A DNA stretch of 64,000 nucleotides. Source: Mycobacterium paraense. GTDB taxonomy: Bacteria > Actinomycetota > Actinomycetes > Mycobacteriales > Mycobacteriaceae. Made by a program: the position numbers and the translations under genes. The stretch is from contig NZ_LQPM01000005.1 in NCBI RefSeq assembly GCF_002101815.1, positions 62,001 through 126,000 on the forward strand. Direction: 5' to 3'. Under the pieces are notes generated by a model, which saw nothing but the letters and a program-made list of their open reading frames with translations, had not been told where the DNA came from and did no database searches. Positions 40,509 through 54,572 of the stretch are shown here, one piece after another. Numbering within the stretch: the first letter of the stretch is position 1; each line of letters starts with the position of its first letter.

Positions 40509-42425
40509 ATGTCGTTTCTGTTCGCCATGCCCGAACAGGTGCGGACCGCAGCAACGCAGTTAGCCGGCATCGGATCGACGATCGACTCAGCCACCGCGGC
40601 GGCGGCCGCCCCGACCACGGAGGTGCTGGCCGCCGGGGCCGACCAGGTGTCCGGGGCGGTCGCGGCGCTGTTCTCCGAGCACGGCCAGGTCTACCAGGCC
40701 ATCAGCGCCCAGGTGGCGGCCTTTCATCAGGGGTTCGTGCAGAACCTGTCGGCGGGCGCGGCCACGTACGTCGGCGCCGAGGTGAACAACGCGGTGACCA
40801 TCGGCAACGACGGCGTCGCCGACCTGGGTTTCGGCAACATCGGCAACGGCAACATCGGCGGCGGCAACGCCGGCAACACCAACCTCGGCGGCGGCAACGC
40901 CGGCTACACCAACATCGGCAACGGCAACATCGGCAACGGCAACGCCGGTGCGGGCAACATCGGCTACAGCAACCTCGGTAGCGGCAACACCGGCAACGCC
41001 AACGTGGGTCTCGGCAACGCCGGCAACGGAAACCTGGGCGGCGGCAACCTCGGCAACGCCAACGTGGGCGCGGGCAACCTCGGCAGCTACAACCACGGCG
41101 CCGCCAACAGCGGCAACTCCAACGTGGGCCTCGCGAACCTGGGCAACAACAACCTGGGCGTCGGCAACAGCGGCAACAACGACGTCGGCGTCGGGCTCAA
41201 GGGCGACAACCTGACCGGCATCGGCGGGCTCAACGCCAACGGCAGCGTCGGCAACGTGGGCTGGGGCAACAACGGCAACCACAACATCGGGCTGGGCAAC
41301 ACGGGCAACAACAACATCGGCGTCGGGCTGACCGGGGACAACGAAATCGGCGTCGGCGGAACCTATTACGACACCGCCACCGGCCAGTTCACGTTCGGCG
41401 GGCTGAACTCCGGCAGCGGCAACACCGGCCTGTTCAACTCCGGGACCGGAAACACCGGCCTGTTCAATTCCGGCAGCGGCAACACCGGCCTGTTCAACAG
41501 CGGCACCCACAACTGGGGCGTGTTCAACTCGGGCAACACCAACACCGGCATCGGCAACACGGGCGACATCAACACCGGGCTGTGGAACGCCGGTTATTCC
41601 AACGTCGGCGCCTTCAACGCGGGCTACCAGAACGTCGGCATGGGCGACCCCGGCTTCAGCAACGCGGGCTCCTGGAACGGGGGCGACAACAACATCGGCG
41701 TCTTCAACGGCTCCTCGGGCAACATCGGCCACCTCAACGGCGGCTACAACAACATCGGCGTCGGCAACTCCGGCGCGTTCAACGTGGGCAGCTTCAACGG
41801 CGGCGACGAGAACATGGGCGACTCCAACGCCGGCTGCAGCAACACCGGATCGTTCAACGGCGGCAGCACCAACACCGGTTTCTTCAACGCGGGCAACACC
41901 AACACCGGCCTGTTCAACGCGGGCAGCCTGAACACCGGCGCGGGCAGCCCGATCACCCAGGCGGTCGCTAACTCCGGGTTCGGCAACTCCGGCACCGGCA
42001 ACTCGGGCTTTTTCAACACCAGCGACGGCAACTCGGGCTTCTACAACTCGGCGGCCGGCGGCTTCAACTCCGGCTTCATGAACACCGGCACCGGCAACAA
42101 CGACACGGGCGCCTTCAACTCGGGCGGCGGCCAGTTCTCGGTCGGCTTCGCCAACACCGACAGCGGCAAGTACAACACCGGCTTCGGCAACTCAGGACCC
42201 GGCGACTACAACACGGGCGTGTACAACTCCGGCTACGGCGGCAACAACACCGGCTTCTGGAACACCGACTCGTTCGTCGGCGGCAACACCGGCTGGTTCA
42301 ACTCGGGCGTCGGCAACAACACCGGATTCTTCAACTCCGGCGGGGGCTACCCCTTCGACCAGGGGAACTCGGGCTTCGGCAACTCCGGCACCGGCGCCTC
42401 GGGCTGGCTTAAACCGCCCGCTTGA
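40509..42425 (+). CDS. PE domain protein with MPTR-type pentapeptide repeats
   Basis: A 638-residue protein. Residues 1-95 are a PE domain ([28 protein letters not shown] secretion motif). From about residue 97 to the end it consists of NxGxGNxG/FNSGxxN repeats (for example [17 protein letters not shown], then [19 protein letters not shown]), the MPTR type normally joined to PPE, not PE, domains. The repeats should form a beta-helix on the cell surface or outside. AAAGGGA precedes the ATG. The last 17 bp overlap the end of metK on the other strand. An AlkB-PPOX-PE insertion separates metK from the monooxygenase cluster, which are neighbours in H37Rv. Confidence 0.88.
   Translation: MSFLFAMPEQVRTAATQLAGIGSTIDSATAAAAAPTTEVLAAGADQVSGAVAALFSEHGQVYQAISAQVAAFHQGFVQNLSAGAATYVGAEVNNAVTIGNDGVADLGFGNIGNGNIGGGNAGNTNLGGGNAGYTNIGNGNIGNGNAGAGNIGYSNLGSGNTGNANVGLGNAGNGNLGGGNLGNANVGAGNLGSYNHGAANSGNSNVGLANLGNNNLGVGNSGNNDVGVGLKGDNLTGIGGLNANGSVGNVGWGNNGNHNIGLGNTGNNNIGVGLTGDNEIGVGGTYYDTATGQFTFGGLNSGSGNTGLFNSGTGNTGLFNSGSGNTGLFNSGTHNWGVFNSGNTNTGIGNTGDINTGLWNAGYSNVGAFNAGYQNVGMGDPGFSNAGSWNGGDNNIGVFNGSSGNIGHLNGGYNNIGVGNSGAFNVGSFNGGDENMGDSNAGCSNTGSFNGGSTNTGFFNAGNTNTGLFNAGSLNTGAGSPITQAVANSGFGNSGTGNSGFFNTSDGNSGFYNSAAGGFNSGFMNTGTGNNDTGAFNSGGGQFSVGFANTDSGKYNTGFGNSGPGDYNTGVYNSGYGGNNTGFWNTDSFVGGNTGWFNSGVGNNTGFFNSGGGYPFDQGNSGFGNSGTGASGWLKPPA
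40800..42400 (+). repeat. MPTR-like pentapeptide repeat tract
   Basis: Short repeats encoding Asn-x-Gly-x-Gly units with a GGCAAC core. A stretch near 41400-41515 contains four nearly identical 45-bp units encoding [15 protein letters not shown]. The regular spacing is coding (multiples of 15 bp), not a CRISPR array. Confidence 0.85.
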
Positions 42426-43620
42426 GCTCGTCGACCATGTTGAGCTGCTCCCACGGCAGCTCGATGTCGGTGCGCCCGAAGTGGCCGTAGGCGGCGGTCT
42501 GCGCGTAGATCGGGCGCAGCAGGTCCAGGTCGCGGATGATCGCGCCGGGCCGCAGGTCGAACACCTCGGGCACGATCTTCTCGATCTTGACCGGGTCGAC
42601 CGTCGCGGTGCCGAACGTCTCGATGAACAGCCCGACCGGGGCGGCCTTGCCGATGGCGTAGGCCACCTGCACCTCGACCCGCTCCGCCAGGCCGGCGGCG
42701 ACGATGTTCTTGGCCACCCAGCGCATCGCGTACGCCGCCGAACGGTCCACCTTGGACGGATCCTTGCCGGAGAACGCCCCGCCGCCGTGCCGGGCCCAGC
42801 CGCCGTAGGTGTCGACGATGATCTTGCGGCCGGTCAGCCCGGCGTCGCCCATCGGGCCGCCGAGGACGAACTTGCCGGTCGGGTTGACCAGCACCCGCGT
42901 CGCCGACGAATCCAGCGTCTCGTGGGCCAGCTCGTCGAGCACGGTCTTGAGCACGTGCGCGCGGATGTCGGGGTCGAGCGTCTTCTCCAGGTCGATCCCG
43001 TCGGCGTGCTGGGTCGAGACCACCACGGTGTCCAGCCGCACCGGGACGTCGTCCTCGTAGGCGATGGTGACCTGCGTCTTGCCGTCCGGGCGCAGGTACG
43101 GCAGCGTCCCGTTCTTGCGGACCTCGGTCAGCTTCCGGGACAGCCGGTGCGCCAGCGCGATGGGCAGCGGCATCAGTTCCGGGGTGTCGTTGATCGCGTA
43201 GCCGAACATCAGGCCCTGGTCGCCGGCGCCCTGGGAGTCCAGCGGGTCCGCCGCGCCCTCGACGCGCGCCTCGTGGGCGGTGTCGACGCCCTGGGCGATG
43301 TCGGGCGACTGCGCGCCGATGCCGATGTTCACGCCGCACGACGCGCCGTCGAAGCCCTTGTCCGACGAGTCGTAACCGATGTCGAGGATGCGGGCGCGGA
43401 CCGTGTTGGTGATGTCGGCGAACGCCTCCTTCGCGGTCGTCGTCACCTCGCCCACCACGTGCACCTGCCCGGTGGTCACCAGCGTCTCGACCGCAACCCG
43501 TGAGCGGGGGTCCTGGGCCAGCAGCGCGTCGAGGACCGAGTCGCTGATCGCGTCACAGATCTTGTCGGGATGCCCCTCGGTCACCGACTCACTGGTAAAC
43601 AGCCGACCCTTTTCGCTCAC
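42409..43620 (-). CDS. metK: S-adenosylmethionine synthetase
   Basis: A 403-residue MetK that makes SAM from methionine and ATP. Landmarks are [17 protein letters not shown] (residues 16-32), [12 protein letters not shown] (about 130-141), the Lys-rich P-loop region [19 protein letters not shown] (cited in parts: GGGAFSGKD, then [10 protein letters not shown]) and the C-terminal [11 protein letters not shown]. The length is standard. Its stop lies inside the PE-MPTR gene's end, an unusually tight convergence. A TATAAT box lies 33 bp upstream of the start. Confidence 0.95.
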   Translation of the reverse strand: MSEKGRLFTSESVTEGHPDKICDAISDSVLDALLAQDPRSRVAVETLVTTGQVHVVGEVTTTAKEAFADITNTVRARILDIGYDSSDKGFDGASCGVNIGIGAQSPDIAQGVDTAHEARVEGAADPLDSQGAGDQGLMFGYAINDTPELMPLPIALAHRLSRKLTEVRKNGTLPYLRPDGKTQVTIAYEDDVPVRLDTVVVSTQHADGIDLEKTLDPDIRAHVLKTVLDELAHETLDSSATRVLVNPTGKFVLGGPMGDAGLTGRKIIVDTYGGWARHGGGAFSGKDPSKVDRSAAYAMRWVAKNIVAAGLAERVEVQVAYAIGKAAPVGLFIETFGTATVDPVKIEKIVPEVFDLRPGAIIRDLDLLRPIYAQTAAYGHFGRTDIELPWEQLNMVDELKRAV

Positions 43621-43652
43621 AGTCTCTATCCTTCCAATAGTTAGTTAGTCGA

Positions 43653-43658
43653 ATTATA
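43653..43658 (-). promoter_or_regulatory. -10 box of metK
   Basis: TATAAT on the minus strand in an AT-rich stretch; transcription would start about 25 nt before the metK ATG. GGAAGG, about 9 nt before the start, is the ribosome binding site. No consensus -35 is seen, common in mycobacteria. Confidence 0.5.
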
Positions 43659-43674
43659 TCTTCCGGCGCCAGCC

Positions 43675-43692
43675 GGCGCCCGCGCGGGCGCC
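43675..43692 (-). terminator. GC hairpin downstream of coaBC
   Basis: A perfect 18-bp palindrome (GGCGCCCGC/GCGGGCGCC) 19 bp after the coaBC stop, followed by a second GC-rich inverted repeat. It has no U-tract; mycobacterial terminators of this I-shaped type are often proposed, but activity is unproven. Confidence 0.4.
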
Positions 43693-43710
43693 GTAGCGAA
43701 GTAAACCCGG

Positions 43711-44973
43711 TTACCCGCTGTGGCCGTGCAGGAACGCCACGATCGCATCCACGATACGGCTGGCCATCAGCGTCTTGGAGCCGTGCGGCAGCGCCGACTC
43801 GGTGCCGTCGGAAGCCAGCAGCCAGCCGTCGTTGCTGTCCACCTCGAACGCCTTGTTGTCGCCGACGGCGTTGACCACCAACAGGTCACATCCCTTGCGC
43901 CGCAGCTTTTCCCGGGCGTGGAACAGCACGTCGCCGTTGGCGTCGCCGGTCTCGGCGGCGAACCCCACGATGGCGCGCATGTTGGGCAGCTGCCCGTGCG
44001 CGCGCGCCCGCACCGCGCCGGCCAGCACGTCGTCGTTGCGCACCAGTTCGATCGTCGGCGCCGCGGTGGCCTCGTCGGCACGCTTTTTGATCTTGGCGGC
44101 GGCAACCTGAGCGGGCCGGAAGTCGGCGACCGCGGCCGCCATCACCAGCACGTCGGCCTCGGGCGCGTGCTTAGACACCGCCTCGCCGAGTTGCTGGGCG
44201 GAGCTGACATGCACGACGTTGACGCCGGCGGGGTCGATGAGGCCGGCGGTGTGCCCGGCGATCAGCGTGACCTCGGCGCCGCGCTGGGCCGCGACCCGCG
44301 CCACCGCGTAGCCCTGCTTGCCGGAGCTGCGGTTACCGATGAAGCGCACCGGGTCGATCGGTTCGCGGGTGCCGCCGGCGGTGACCAGCACCCGGCATCC
44401 GGCGAGGTCGTAGGGCAGCGCGTCGTGGCGCTCCAGCAGCAGCTGGGCCAGGGTGGTGATCTCCTCGGCCTCGGGCAGCCGTCCCGCCCCGCTGTCGGCG
44501 CCGGTGAGCCGCCCGTACGCGGGTTCCAGCACCACCGCGCCGCGGCGGCGCAGCGTGGCCACGTTGTCGGCGGTGGCCGGGTGCAACCACATCTCCGTGT
44601 GCATCGCCGGCGCGAACAGCACGGGGCACCGCGCGGTCAGCAGCGTGGCGGTCAGCAGGTCGTCGGCCCGGCCGGCGACGGCCCGGGCCAGCAGGTCGGC
44701 GGTGGCCGGGGCCACCACCACCAGATCGGCCTGCTTGCCGAGGTGGACGTGCGGCACCTCGGGAACGTCGTCGAAGACGCCGGTGCGCACCGGCTGGCCG
44801 GACAGCGCCTCGAAGGTGGCGGCACCCACGAAGCGCAGCGCGGATTCGGTGGGGATGACGCGGACGTCGTGGCCGGCCTCGGCGAGCTGACGAACGACCG
44901 TGCACGCCTTGTAGGCGGCGATGCCTCCGGAAACGCCGACTATGACCTGTTTGGCGGTCCGCTCGCGGTCCAC
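43711..44973 (-). CDS. coaBC: CoaBC: phosphopantothenoylcysteine synthetase/decarboxylase
   Basis: A 420-residue bifunctional enzyme (dfp in H37Rv). The N-terminal decarboxylase (CoaC) binds FMN: VGVSGGIAAYKA, then VVAPATADLLA, with the PAMHTEMW motif. The C-terminal synthetase (CoaB), from about residue 195, has VTAGGTREPIDPVRFIGNRSSGKQG and AAAVADFRP followed by KIKK. Together they make 4'-phosphopantetheine on the coenzyme A path. The GTG at 44973 is 19 bp after the rpoZ stop. The gene order gmk-rpoZ-coaBC-metK is that of Rv1389-Rv1392. Confidence 0.95.
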   Translation of the reverse strand: MDRERTAKQVIVGVSGGIAAYKACTVVRQLAEAGHDVRVIPTESALRFVGAATFEALSGQPVRTGVFDDVPEVPHVHLGKQADLVVVAPATADLLARAVAGRADDLLTATLLTARCPVLFAPAMHTEMWLHPATADNVATLRRRGAVVLEPAYGRLTGADSGAGRLPEAEEITTLAQLLLERHDALPYDLAGCRVLVTAGGTREPIDPVRFIGNRSSGKQGYAVARVAAQRGAEVTLIAGHTAGLIDPAGVNVVHVSSAQQLGEAVSKHAPEADVLVMAAAVADFRPAQVAAAKIKKRADEATAAPTIELVRNDDVLAGAVRARAHGQLPNMRAIVGFAAETGDANGDVLFHAREKLRRKGCDLLVVNAVGDNKAFEVDSNDGWLLASDGTESALPHGSKTLMASRIVDAIVAFLHGHSG

Positions 44974-44992
44974 AGCGCGCCCGGCCCGCCCG

Positions 44993-46020
<1,028 letters not shown>

Positions 46021-46078
46021 TGGCGCCCTTGGGTCGGTGCCCCCACAGGCCGTTCGGCCTGCATCGTCGCCGGTTTGG

Positions 46079-46396
46079 TTAGGCGGAGCCGAACTTTTCC
46101 AGCAGGGCCTTGCGCTGCCGGTCGCCGAGGCCGCGCAGGCGGCGGGTGGGGGCGATCTCCAGCTCGGTCATGATTTCCTGCGCCTTGACCTTGCCCACCT
46201 TCGGCAACGCCTCGAGCAGGGCGGACACCTTCATCTTGCCCAGGACTTCGTCGCTCTCGGCGTCCTTGAGTACCTGGGTGAGGTTGGTGCCGCCGCGCTT
46301 GAGGCGGTCTTTGAGCTCTGCTCGCGCGCGACGAGCGGCAGCCGCCTTCTCCAAAGCGGCCGCGCGCTGCTCGTCGGTCAACTGGGGAAGGGCCAC
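46079..46396 (-). CDS. mihF: mycobacterial integration host factor
   Basis: A 105-residue nucleoid-associated protein essential in mycobacteria. A basic N-terminal helix ([18 protein letters not shown]) precedes an S13-like H2TH-type fold ([22 protein letters not shown], then [19 protein letters not shown]). It bends DNA and supports phage L5 integration. The GTG at 46396 has GGAGGAATC just upstream, and gives the 105-residue form; longer annotated starts in H37Rv are probably wrong. It heads the mihF-gmk-rpoZ-coaBC run. Confidence 0.95.
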   Translation of the reverse strand: MALPQLTDEQRAAALEKAAAARRARAELKDRLKRGGTNLTQVLKDAESDEVLGKMKVSALLEALPKVGKVKAQEIMTELEIAPTRRLRGLGDRQRKALLEKFGSA

Positions 46397-46416
46397 GATT
46401 CCTCCGTATCTGATCA

Positions 46417-46429
46417 ATCGATAATCGAT
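46417..46429. promoter_or_regulatory. 13-bp palindrome upstream of mihF
   Basis: ATCGAT, A, ATCGAT: two self-complementary hexamers around one base, 21 bp before the mihF start. It may be an operator or part of the mihF promoter; AT-rich sites of this type could also bind mIHF itself. Confidence 0.35.
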
Positions 46430-46851
46430 CTCGTTTTGTCTCTGCCGGGTACTTCAGCCAGCGGAGATGACCGTACTCAGCCTTCCTGACGAAATCTAAC
46501 CCGCCCCCCTGGTTAATTGTGCAAATGTGCAGCGTGGGCGCCGCGGGCAAGCCCCGCGGGTGGTCCCGACAGGGTCGCCAAGACGGGCCCGGCGAGCCGC
46601 CGTTTGCGGGGTGAGAGGGCCGTCCGGCCGGCCTCAAAATAGCCTCTGACGTGCTGATTTAGGATCGCGGGCGGACGCCTCGTGGGCCGCCGCCGCCCGC
46701 CGCGGACGGCCGCGCCCGGGGGCCGCAAGCCGGGGTGCGGCGGATCACGCATTTTTCCGTGGCGTGTCGCGCGTGTCGCGCCCGCCGACAAGCGGCAGGT
46801 CGACGGCCCGTGCGCAGGGATGTTTCAGCGAATGCCCAGCCAAATATCAGT

Positions 46852-46857
46852 TACGAT
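46852..46857 (+). promoter_or_regulatory. leaderless-type -10 box of the MerR-molbindin gene
   Basis: TACGAT ends 6 bp before the GTG at 46864, so the transcript should begin at the start codon. No ribosome binding site is present, which agrees. Confidence 0.5.
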
Positions 46858-46863
46858 CGAGCC

Positions 46864-47286
46864 GTGCCGAACCTGCGCATCCGTCAGGCGGCTGAGCTGC
46901 TCGGAGTCAGCGATGACACCGTCCGGCGGTGGATCAACCAGGGCACGCTGTCGGTGAGCCACGACGCGGCCGGCCGGAAGGTCATCGCCAGCGAGGATCT
47001 GGCCGAGTTTTCGCGCTCCAACGCGCCCACCCCGCCGCCGGATCCCCTGAGCATCGGCAGCTCGGCCCGCAACCGGTTCGTCGGCCTGGTGACGCGGGTG
47101 GTCAGCGACACGGTGATGACCCAGGTCGAGATGCAGTGCGGCCCCTACACCGTCGTGTCGCTGATGAGCACCGCCGCCGCCGAGGAGCTGAAACTGCAGC
47201 CCGGCAGCGTGGCCGTGGCCGTCGTCAAGGCCACCACCGTGATCGTGGAAACCGCGCGGCCGAGCACGGCCGCCGCCTCCGACTGA
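46864..47286 (+). CDS. MerR-type helix-turn-helix fused to molbindin (TOBE) domain
   Basis: A 140-residue regulator or storage protein. Residues 1-50 are a MerR/excisionase-type helix-turn-helix (LRIRQAAELLGVSDDTVRRW). Residues 68-135 are one Mop/TOBE domain (ARNRFVGLVTRVVSDTVMTQVEM, then PGSVAVAVVKATTVIVE), which binds molybdate or tungstate as an oligomer. The combination suggests a molybdate-responsive DNA-binding protein. The GTG follows a -10 hexamer by 6 bp with no ribosome binding site. No molybdate transporter is nearby, so its targets lie elsewhere. It converges on pyrF. Confidence 0.82.
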   Translation: MPNLRIRQAAELLGVSDDTVRRWINQGTLSVSHDAAGRKVIASEDLAEFSRSNAPTPPPDPLSIGSSARNRFVGLVTRVVSDTVMTQVEMQCGPYTVVSLMSTAAAEELKLQPGSVAVAVVKATTVIVETARPSTAAASD

Positions 47287-47304
47287 GGCGCTTCTGGGCG
47301 CTCG

Positions 47305-47376
47305 AGTGTGCGCTGGGGGCTTTGAGTGTGGGCTCACGGCGAGGAATCGGCCGATTGCGCGCCCTCAGCTCACACT
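47305..47376. repeat. AGTGTGNGCT repeats between convergent genes
   Basis: AGTGTGCGCT (47305-47314) and AGTGTGGGCT (47325-47334) lie forward, and AGCTCACACT (47367-47376) is the reverse form. The last two could form a hairpin with one mismatch in the gap between convergent stop codons. They resemble short dispersed AGTGTG-type repeats seen between mycobacterial genes. Confidence 0.35.
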
Positions 47377-47408
47377 GGAAGCCAGGAATTCACACGACCG
47401 CGCCGCGC

Positions 47409-48232
47409 CTAGACGGCGCCCAGGTACGCGACGGCGTCCAGCATCCGCTCGCCGGCCGCGCGCAGGTCGGACACGTCCGGCCCGGCCCGCAGCACCTCAC
47501 GGGCCACCGCGGGCAGCAGCTGGCCCGGCGCGGCCCCGCCCAGGCCCCTCAGCGCCTCCGGGCGGCCGCCCTGCACGCCGACGCCGGGCACCAGCACCGG
47601 CCCGCCCAGCTCGCTGACGTCGGGCGCCTCGAACACCGTCGCGCCGAGGACGACGCCGACGTATCCGGGCTCGGCCCCGGTGGCGGATCGGTTGACGACC
47701 GCCGCCTGGTCGACGATCAGCTGGGACACCGTCCGGCCGTCGAACGTCGCGCGCTGCACCGTGCCGCCCTCCGGGTTGGACGTCGCGGCCAGCACGAACA
47801 CCCCCCGGTCGCTGGCCAGGGCGGCCTCCAGCAGCGGCCGCAGCGAACCGAACCCCAGGTACGGCGAGGCGGTCACCGCGTCGGCGGCCAGCGGCGAGTC
47901 GCCGGCCCACGCGGCCGCGTAGGCCGCCATCGTCGTCCCGATGTCGCCGCGCTTGGCGTCGGCCAGCACCAGCACCCCGGCCGAGCGCAGCGCGGCGATG
48001 GTGCGTTCCAGCACCGCGTACCCGGCGGCGCCGTACGTCTCGAAGAACGCCACCTGCGGCTTGACGACGGCGAAGCCGGCGAACGCCTCGACGCAGGTGT
48101 CGCAGAACGCGGCCAGCCCGTCGGCGGTGGCCGGCAGGTCCCACGCCCGCAGCAGCTCCGGGTGCGGGTCGATGCCCAGGCACAGCGGCCCGCGGGCCAG
48201 CTTCGCCGCGGCCAGCCGGGCGCCGAAGCCGC

Positions 48233-48236
<4 letters not shown>
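47409..48236 (-). CDS. pyrF: orotidine 5'-phosphate decarboxylase
   Basis: A 275-residue OMP decarboxylase of the mycobacterial (group II-like) type, the last step to UMP. Landmarks are [12 protein letters not shown] (residues 18-29), [11 protein letters not shown] region ([14 protein letters not shown]), the catalytic [12 protein letters not shown] and the phosphate site [10 protein letters not shown]. The GTG overlaps the carB stop (GTGA). It closes the pyr operon. The frame also continues far upstream within carB, which is not coding in that frame. Confidence 0.94.
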
Positions 48237-51585
<3,349 letters not shown>

Positions 51586-51586
<1 letters not shown>

Positions 51587-52725
51587 TAGCGGGCCTCCCC
51601 TCGCAGGCTGGGGGCCCCAGCCATCAGGTCGATGAATTGGTCGAACAAGTACTCCGCGTCGTGCGGGCCGGCGGCCGCCTCCGGGTGGTACTGCACCGAA
51701 AAGGCCCGGCCGTCAGCAAGTTTGACGCCCTCGACCACCCCGTCGTTGGCGCAGGTGTGGCTGACGATCGCCGGGCCGAACGGCGTGTCGAACGACTGAC
51801 CGGCCTCCCCCTCCAGCGCGAACCCGTGGTTCTGTGCGGTCACCGCGACCCGGCCCGTCGCGTGGTCGATCACCGGGATGTTGATGCCGCGATGGCCGAA
51901 GACCATCTTGTAGGTGGACAGCCCCAGCGCCCGGCCGAGGATCTGGTTGCCCAAACAGATGCCGAACAACGGGATTCCGGCGCCCAACACCTCGCGGGTG
52001 AGGGCGACGACGTGGTCGGCGGTGGCGGGGTCGCCGGGGCCGTTGGACAGGAACACCCCGTCCGGCTTGATGTCGGCGATCTGCTCGAAGGTCGCCGACG
52101 ACGGCAGGACGTGGCTGCGGACGCCGCGCCGGGCGAAGTTCCGCGGGGTGTTGGTCTTGATCCCGAGGTCCAGGGCGACCACCGTAAACCGCTGCGCCCC
52201 TTCCGGTTCCACGATGTAGGCGCCGCCGGTGCTGACCTCGCCGGCCAGGTCGGCGCCCAGCATCGACTGCTGGCCGCGCACCCGCTCGACCAGCTCGGCG
52301 GGCTCGGCCAGCGACTCGCCGGAGAACACACCGGCCTTCATCGAGCCGCGGCTGCGCAGGTGCCGCACCACCGCCCGGGTGTCGATCCCGGCGATCCCGA
52401 CGATGCCCTGGCGGACCAGCTCGTCTTCCAGCGTGCCGGTGGCGCGCCAGTTGGAGGCCCGCGGCGACGGGTCGCGCACCGCGTAACCGGCGACCCAGAT
52501 CTTGTCGCCGCGGCTCTCGGCGTCCTCGTCGTTCCAGCCGGTGTTGCCGATCTGCGGCGCGGTGGCGACCACGATCTGGCGGTGGTAGCTGGGGTCGGTC
52601 AGCGTCTCCTGATAGCCGGACATGCCGGTGGAAAACACGGCCTCGCCGAGCGTTTGGCCGACCTTGCCGAACGGCGTTCCGGTGAAGACGCGGCCGTCCT
52701 CGAGCACCAGTAGCGCCTTAGTCAT
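51586..52725 (-). CDS. carA: carbamoyl-phosphate synthase small subunit
   Basis: A 379-residue glutaminase subunit. The N-terminal domain has [16 protein letters not shown]; the class I amidotransferase domain has GNGPGDP-like [11 protein letters not shown], the nucleophile in [11 protein letters not shown] and the His/Glu pair in [12 protein letters not shown]. Ammonia is channelled to CarB. The ATG at 52725 has AGGAGGAGC upstream and begins the conserved [11 protein letters not shown]; the frame extends further without support. Confidence 0.95.
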
Positions 52726-52773
52726 GGCGCCGCTCCTCCTCATCGCTTGGCTCTGCATCGTCGCCGGCGCAAC

Positions 52774-53271
52774 TCACGCAGCCTCCTTGATCCAGGCGTC
52801 GTATTCCTCGCGGTGGTTGGCCCGGAACGCGGTGTCGATCTGGGCTCCTGACGGCAGCCGCCACCGGATCGCCAGTATTCCGATGCGGGCCGCGACCCTG
52901 TTCGCCATCCGGCGTTCGATGCGGACACCCGCGACCGCGTCGTGCGGAATCCAAATGGGTTGGGCGCGTACCCGTTCCACCATGATCCCCTCGGGATAGC
53001 GGGTCAGCACCGCCTTGCTGCGGAAGCCCAGATCCCCGGCGGCGATCCGCTCACTCCAGTCGGGCGCCATCATGGAACCGCAATAGTGGCCGCGGGTGGT
53101 GATGGTCGCCGCCCCCACCCGGTCCGGCATTGTGGGCAGCTCGCCGATCAATTCCTGCTGGCGCTGCGTGCGCCGCTGCCAGGACCGCATCATCAGCTGG
53201 ATGAGGACCGTGATCACCACCACCAGCACGGCCGCGAAGATCAGCGACCCCACCAGCGTGCCTGAGCTCAT
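52774..53271 (-). CDS. single-span membrane protein with PH-like domain, Rv1382-like
   Basis: A 165-residue protein: an N-terminal membrane span (residues 6-27, [20 protein letters not shown]), then a cytosolic domain with [21 protein letters not shown], similar to bacterial PH-like domains. The function is unknown. The start overlaps the pyrC stop (ATGA), and carA follows 48 bp later, so it is a stable member of the pyrimidine operon, as Rv1382 is in M. tuberculosis. No catalytic motif is visible; a link to pyrimidine synthesis is only positional. Confidence 0.85.
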   Translation of the reverse strand: MSSGTLVGSLIFAAVLVVVITVLIQLMMRSWQRRTQRQQELIGELPTMPDRVGAATITTRGHYCGSMMAPDWSERIAAGDLGFRSKAVLTRYPEGIMVERVRAQPIWIPHDAVAGVRIERRMANRVAARIGILAIRWRLPSGAQIDTAFRANHREEYDAWIKEAA

Positions 53272-54572
53272 GCCGGGCTCTTCCCGTCCCGGGCGGTGAC
53301 CCGCCCGCGCAGCAGGGTGGCCGTCACGGTGGCGGGCAGGGTCATCGACTCGTACGGGGTGTTGGCCGAGCGGCTGGCCAGGTCCGACCCGGCGACCGTC
53401 CAGGTGGCGTCCGGATCCACCACGGTCAGGTTCGCCGGCTCCCCCACCTCCAGCGGGCGGCCGTGGTCGGGCAGCCCGACGATGCGGGCCGGGTTCTCGC
53501 TCATCACCCGCGCGACGTCGCGCCACGTCAGCAGCCCGGGCGCGACCATCGTCTGCACCACGACCGACAGGGCCGTCTGCAGCCCCAGCATCCCGGGGCG
53601 CGCGGCCGCGAACTCGACGCACTTCTCGTGCTCGGCGTGCGGGGCATGGTCGGTGGCCACACAGTCGATTACCCCGTCGGCCAGCGCCTGACGCAGCGCG
53701 ATCGCGTCGGAGGCCTCGCGCAGCGGCGGGTTCACCCGGTTCACGCCGTCGTAGCTGCTCAGCCGGCCGTCGTCGAGCAGCAGGTGGTGCGGGGTGACCT
53801 CGGCGGTGATCGAAATCCCTTGCTCCTTGGCCCATTTGAGAATCTCGACGGTGCCCGCGGTGGAGGCGTGGCAGATGTGCACCCGGGCCCCGGCGTCGCG
53901 GGCCAGCAGCGCGTCGCGGGCGACGATCGATTCCTCGGCGGCCCGCGGCCACCCCGCGAGCCCCAGCCGGGCCGCGGTCGGCCCCTCGTGGGCGACCGCG
54001 CCGACGGTCAGCCGCGGTTCCTCGGCGTGCTGGGCGATCAGCACCCCCAGGCCGGTGGCGTACTCCAGGGCGCGGCGCATGATCAGCGGGTCGTGCACGC
54101 AGACGCCGTCGTCGGAGAACATGCGGACCTGGGCGGCGCCGGCGGCCATCATGCCCATCTCGGTCAGCTCGGAGCCGGCCAGCCCGACGGTGACGGCGCC
54201 GACGGGGTGCACGTCGACCAGGCCGACCTGCTGGCCGCGGTGCCAGACGTGGTCGGTGACCACCGGGCTGTCGGCGACCGGATTGGTGTTGGCCATCGCG
54301 AACACCGCCGTATAGCCGCCCAAAGCCGCCGCCGCCGAGCCGGTTTCGATGTCCTCGGCGTATTCGCGGCCGGGCTCGCGTAGGTGGGTGTGCAGGTCGA
54401 CGAACCCGGGCAGCAGGACCTGACCGGTGGCGTCGATGACGTCGAGATCCCTTTCGAGGTCTCCGGCCTCGGCAAGTCCCGGGCCGATTTCGGCGATCTG
54501 GCCATCCTCGACGAGGACGTCGACCCGCTCCCCTTCACCGTAGGGACGCACGCCCCGGATCAGTACGCTCAT
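53268..54572 (-). CDS. pyrC: dihydroorotase
   Basis: A 434-residue dihydroorotase (class I). Zinc ligands are in [18 protein letters not shown] (HxH, residues about 59-68), [17 protein letters not shown] and the DHAPH motif ([13 protein letters not shown]). It cyclises carbamoyl aspartate to dihydroorotate. The start overlaps the pyrB stop by 4 bp and the end overlaps the Rv1382-like gene. All ligands are intact, unlike non-catalytic PyrC homologues. Confidence 0.95.
   Translation of the reverse strand: MSVLIRGVRPYGEGERVDVLVEDGQIAEIGPGLAEAGDLERDLDVIDATGQVLLPGFVDLHTHLREPGREYAEDIETGSAAAALGGYTAVFAMANTNPVADSPVVTDHVWHRGQQVGLVDVHPVGAVTVGLAGSELTEMGMMAAGAAQVRMFSDDGVCVHDPLIMRRALEYATGLGVLIAQHAEEPRLTVGAVAHEGPTAARLGLAGWPRAAEESIVARDALLARDAGARVHICHASTAGTVEILKWAKEQGISITAEVTPHHLLLDDGRLSSYDGVNRVNPPLREASDAIALRQALADGVIDCVATDHAPHAEHEKCVEFAAARPGMLGLQTALSVVVQTMVAPGLLTWRDVARVMSENPARIVGLPDHGRPLEVGEPANLTVVDPDATWTVAGSDLASRSANTPYESMTLPATVTATLLRGRVTARDGKSPA

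Larger units (their letters stand above)
46397..46863. other. divergent intergenic region (467 bp)
   Basis: This gap separates mihF (minus) from the MerR-molbindin gene (plus). PE15/PPE20, present in H37Rv between pyrF and mihF, are absent. It holds an ATCGAT-A-ATCGAT palindrome at 46417-46429, a GC-rich tract around 46670-46760 without credible coding, and the leaderless-type promoter at 46852. mihF should have a long-lived strong promoter near 46430-46500, but I cannot place it confidently. Confidence 0.5.

Noticed and set aside
40800..42400. Regular short repeats that might be taken for CRISPR
   Set aside because: Spacing is in multiples of 15 bp, within a coding frame, with no distinct spacers: these are MPTR codons.
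43621..43710. Possible SAM riboswitch before metK
   Set aside because: The leader is only about 25 nt after the predicted transcription start; too short for any SAM riboswitch class.
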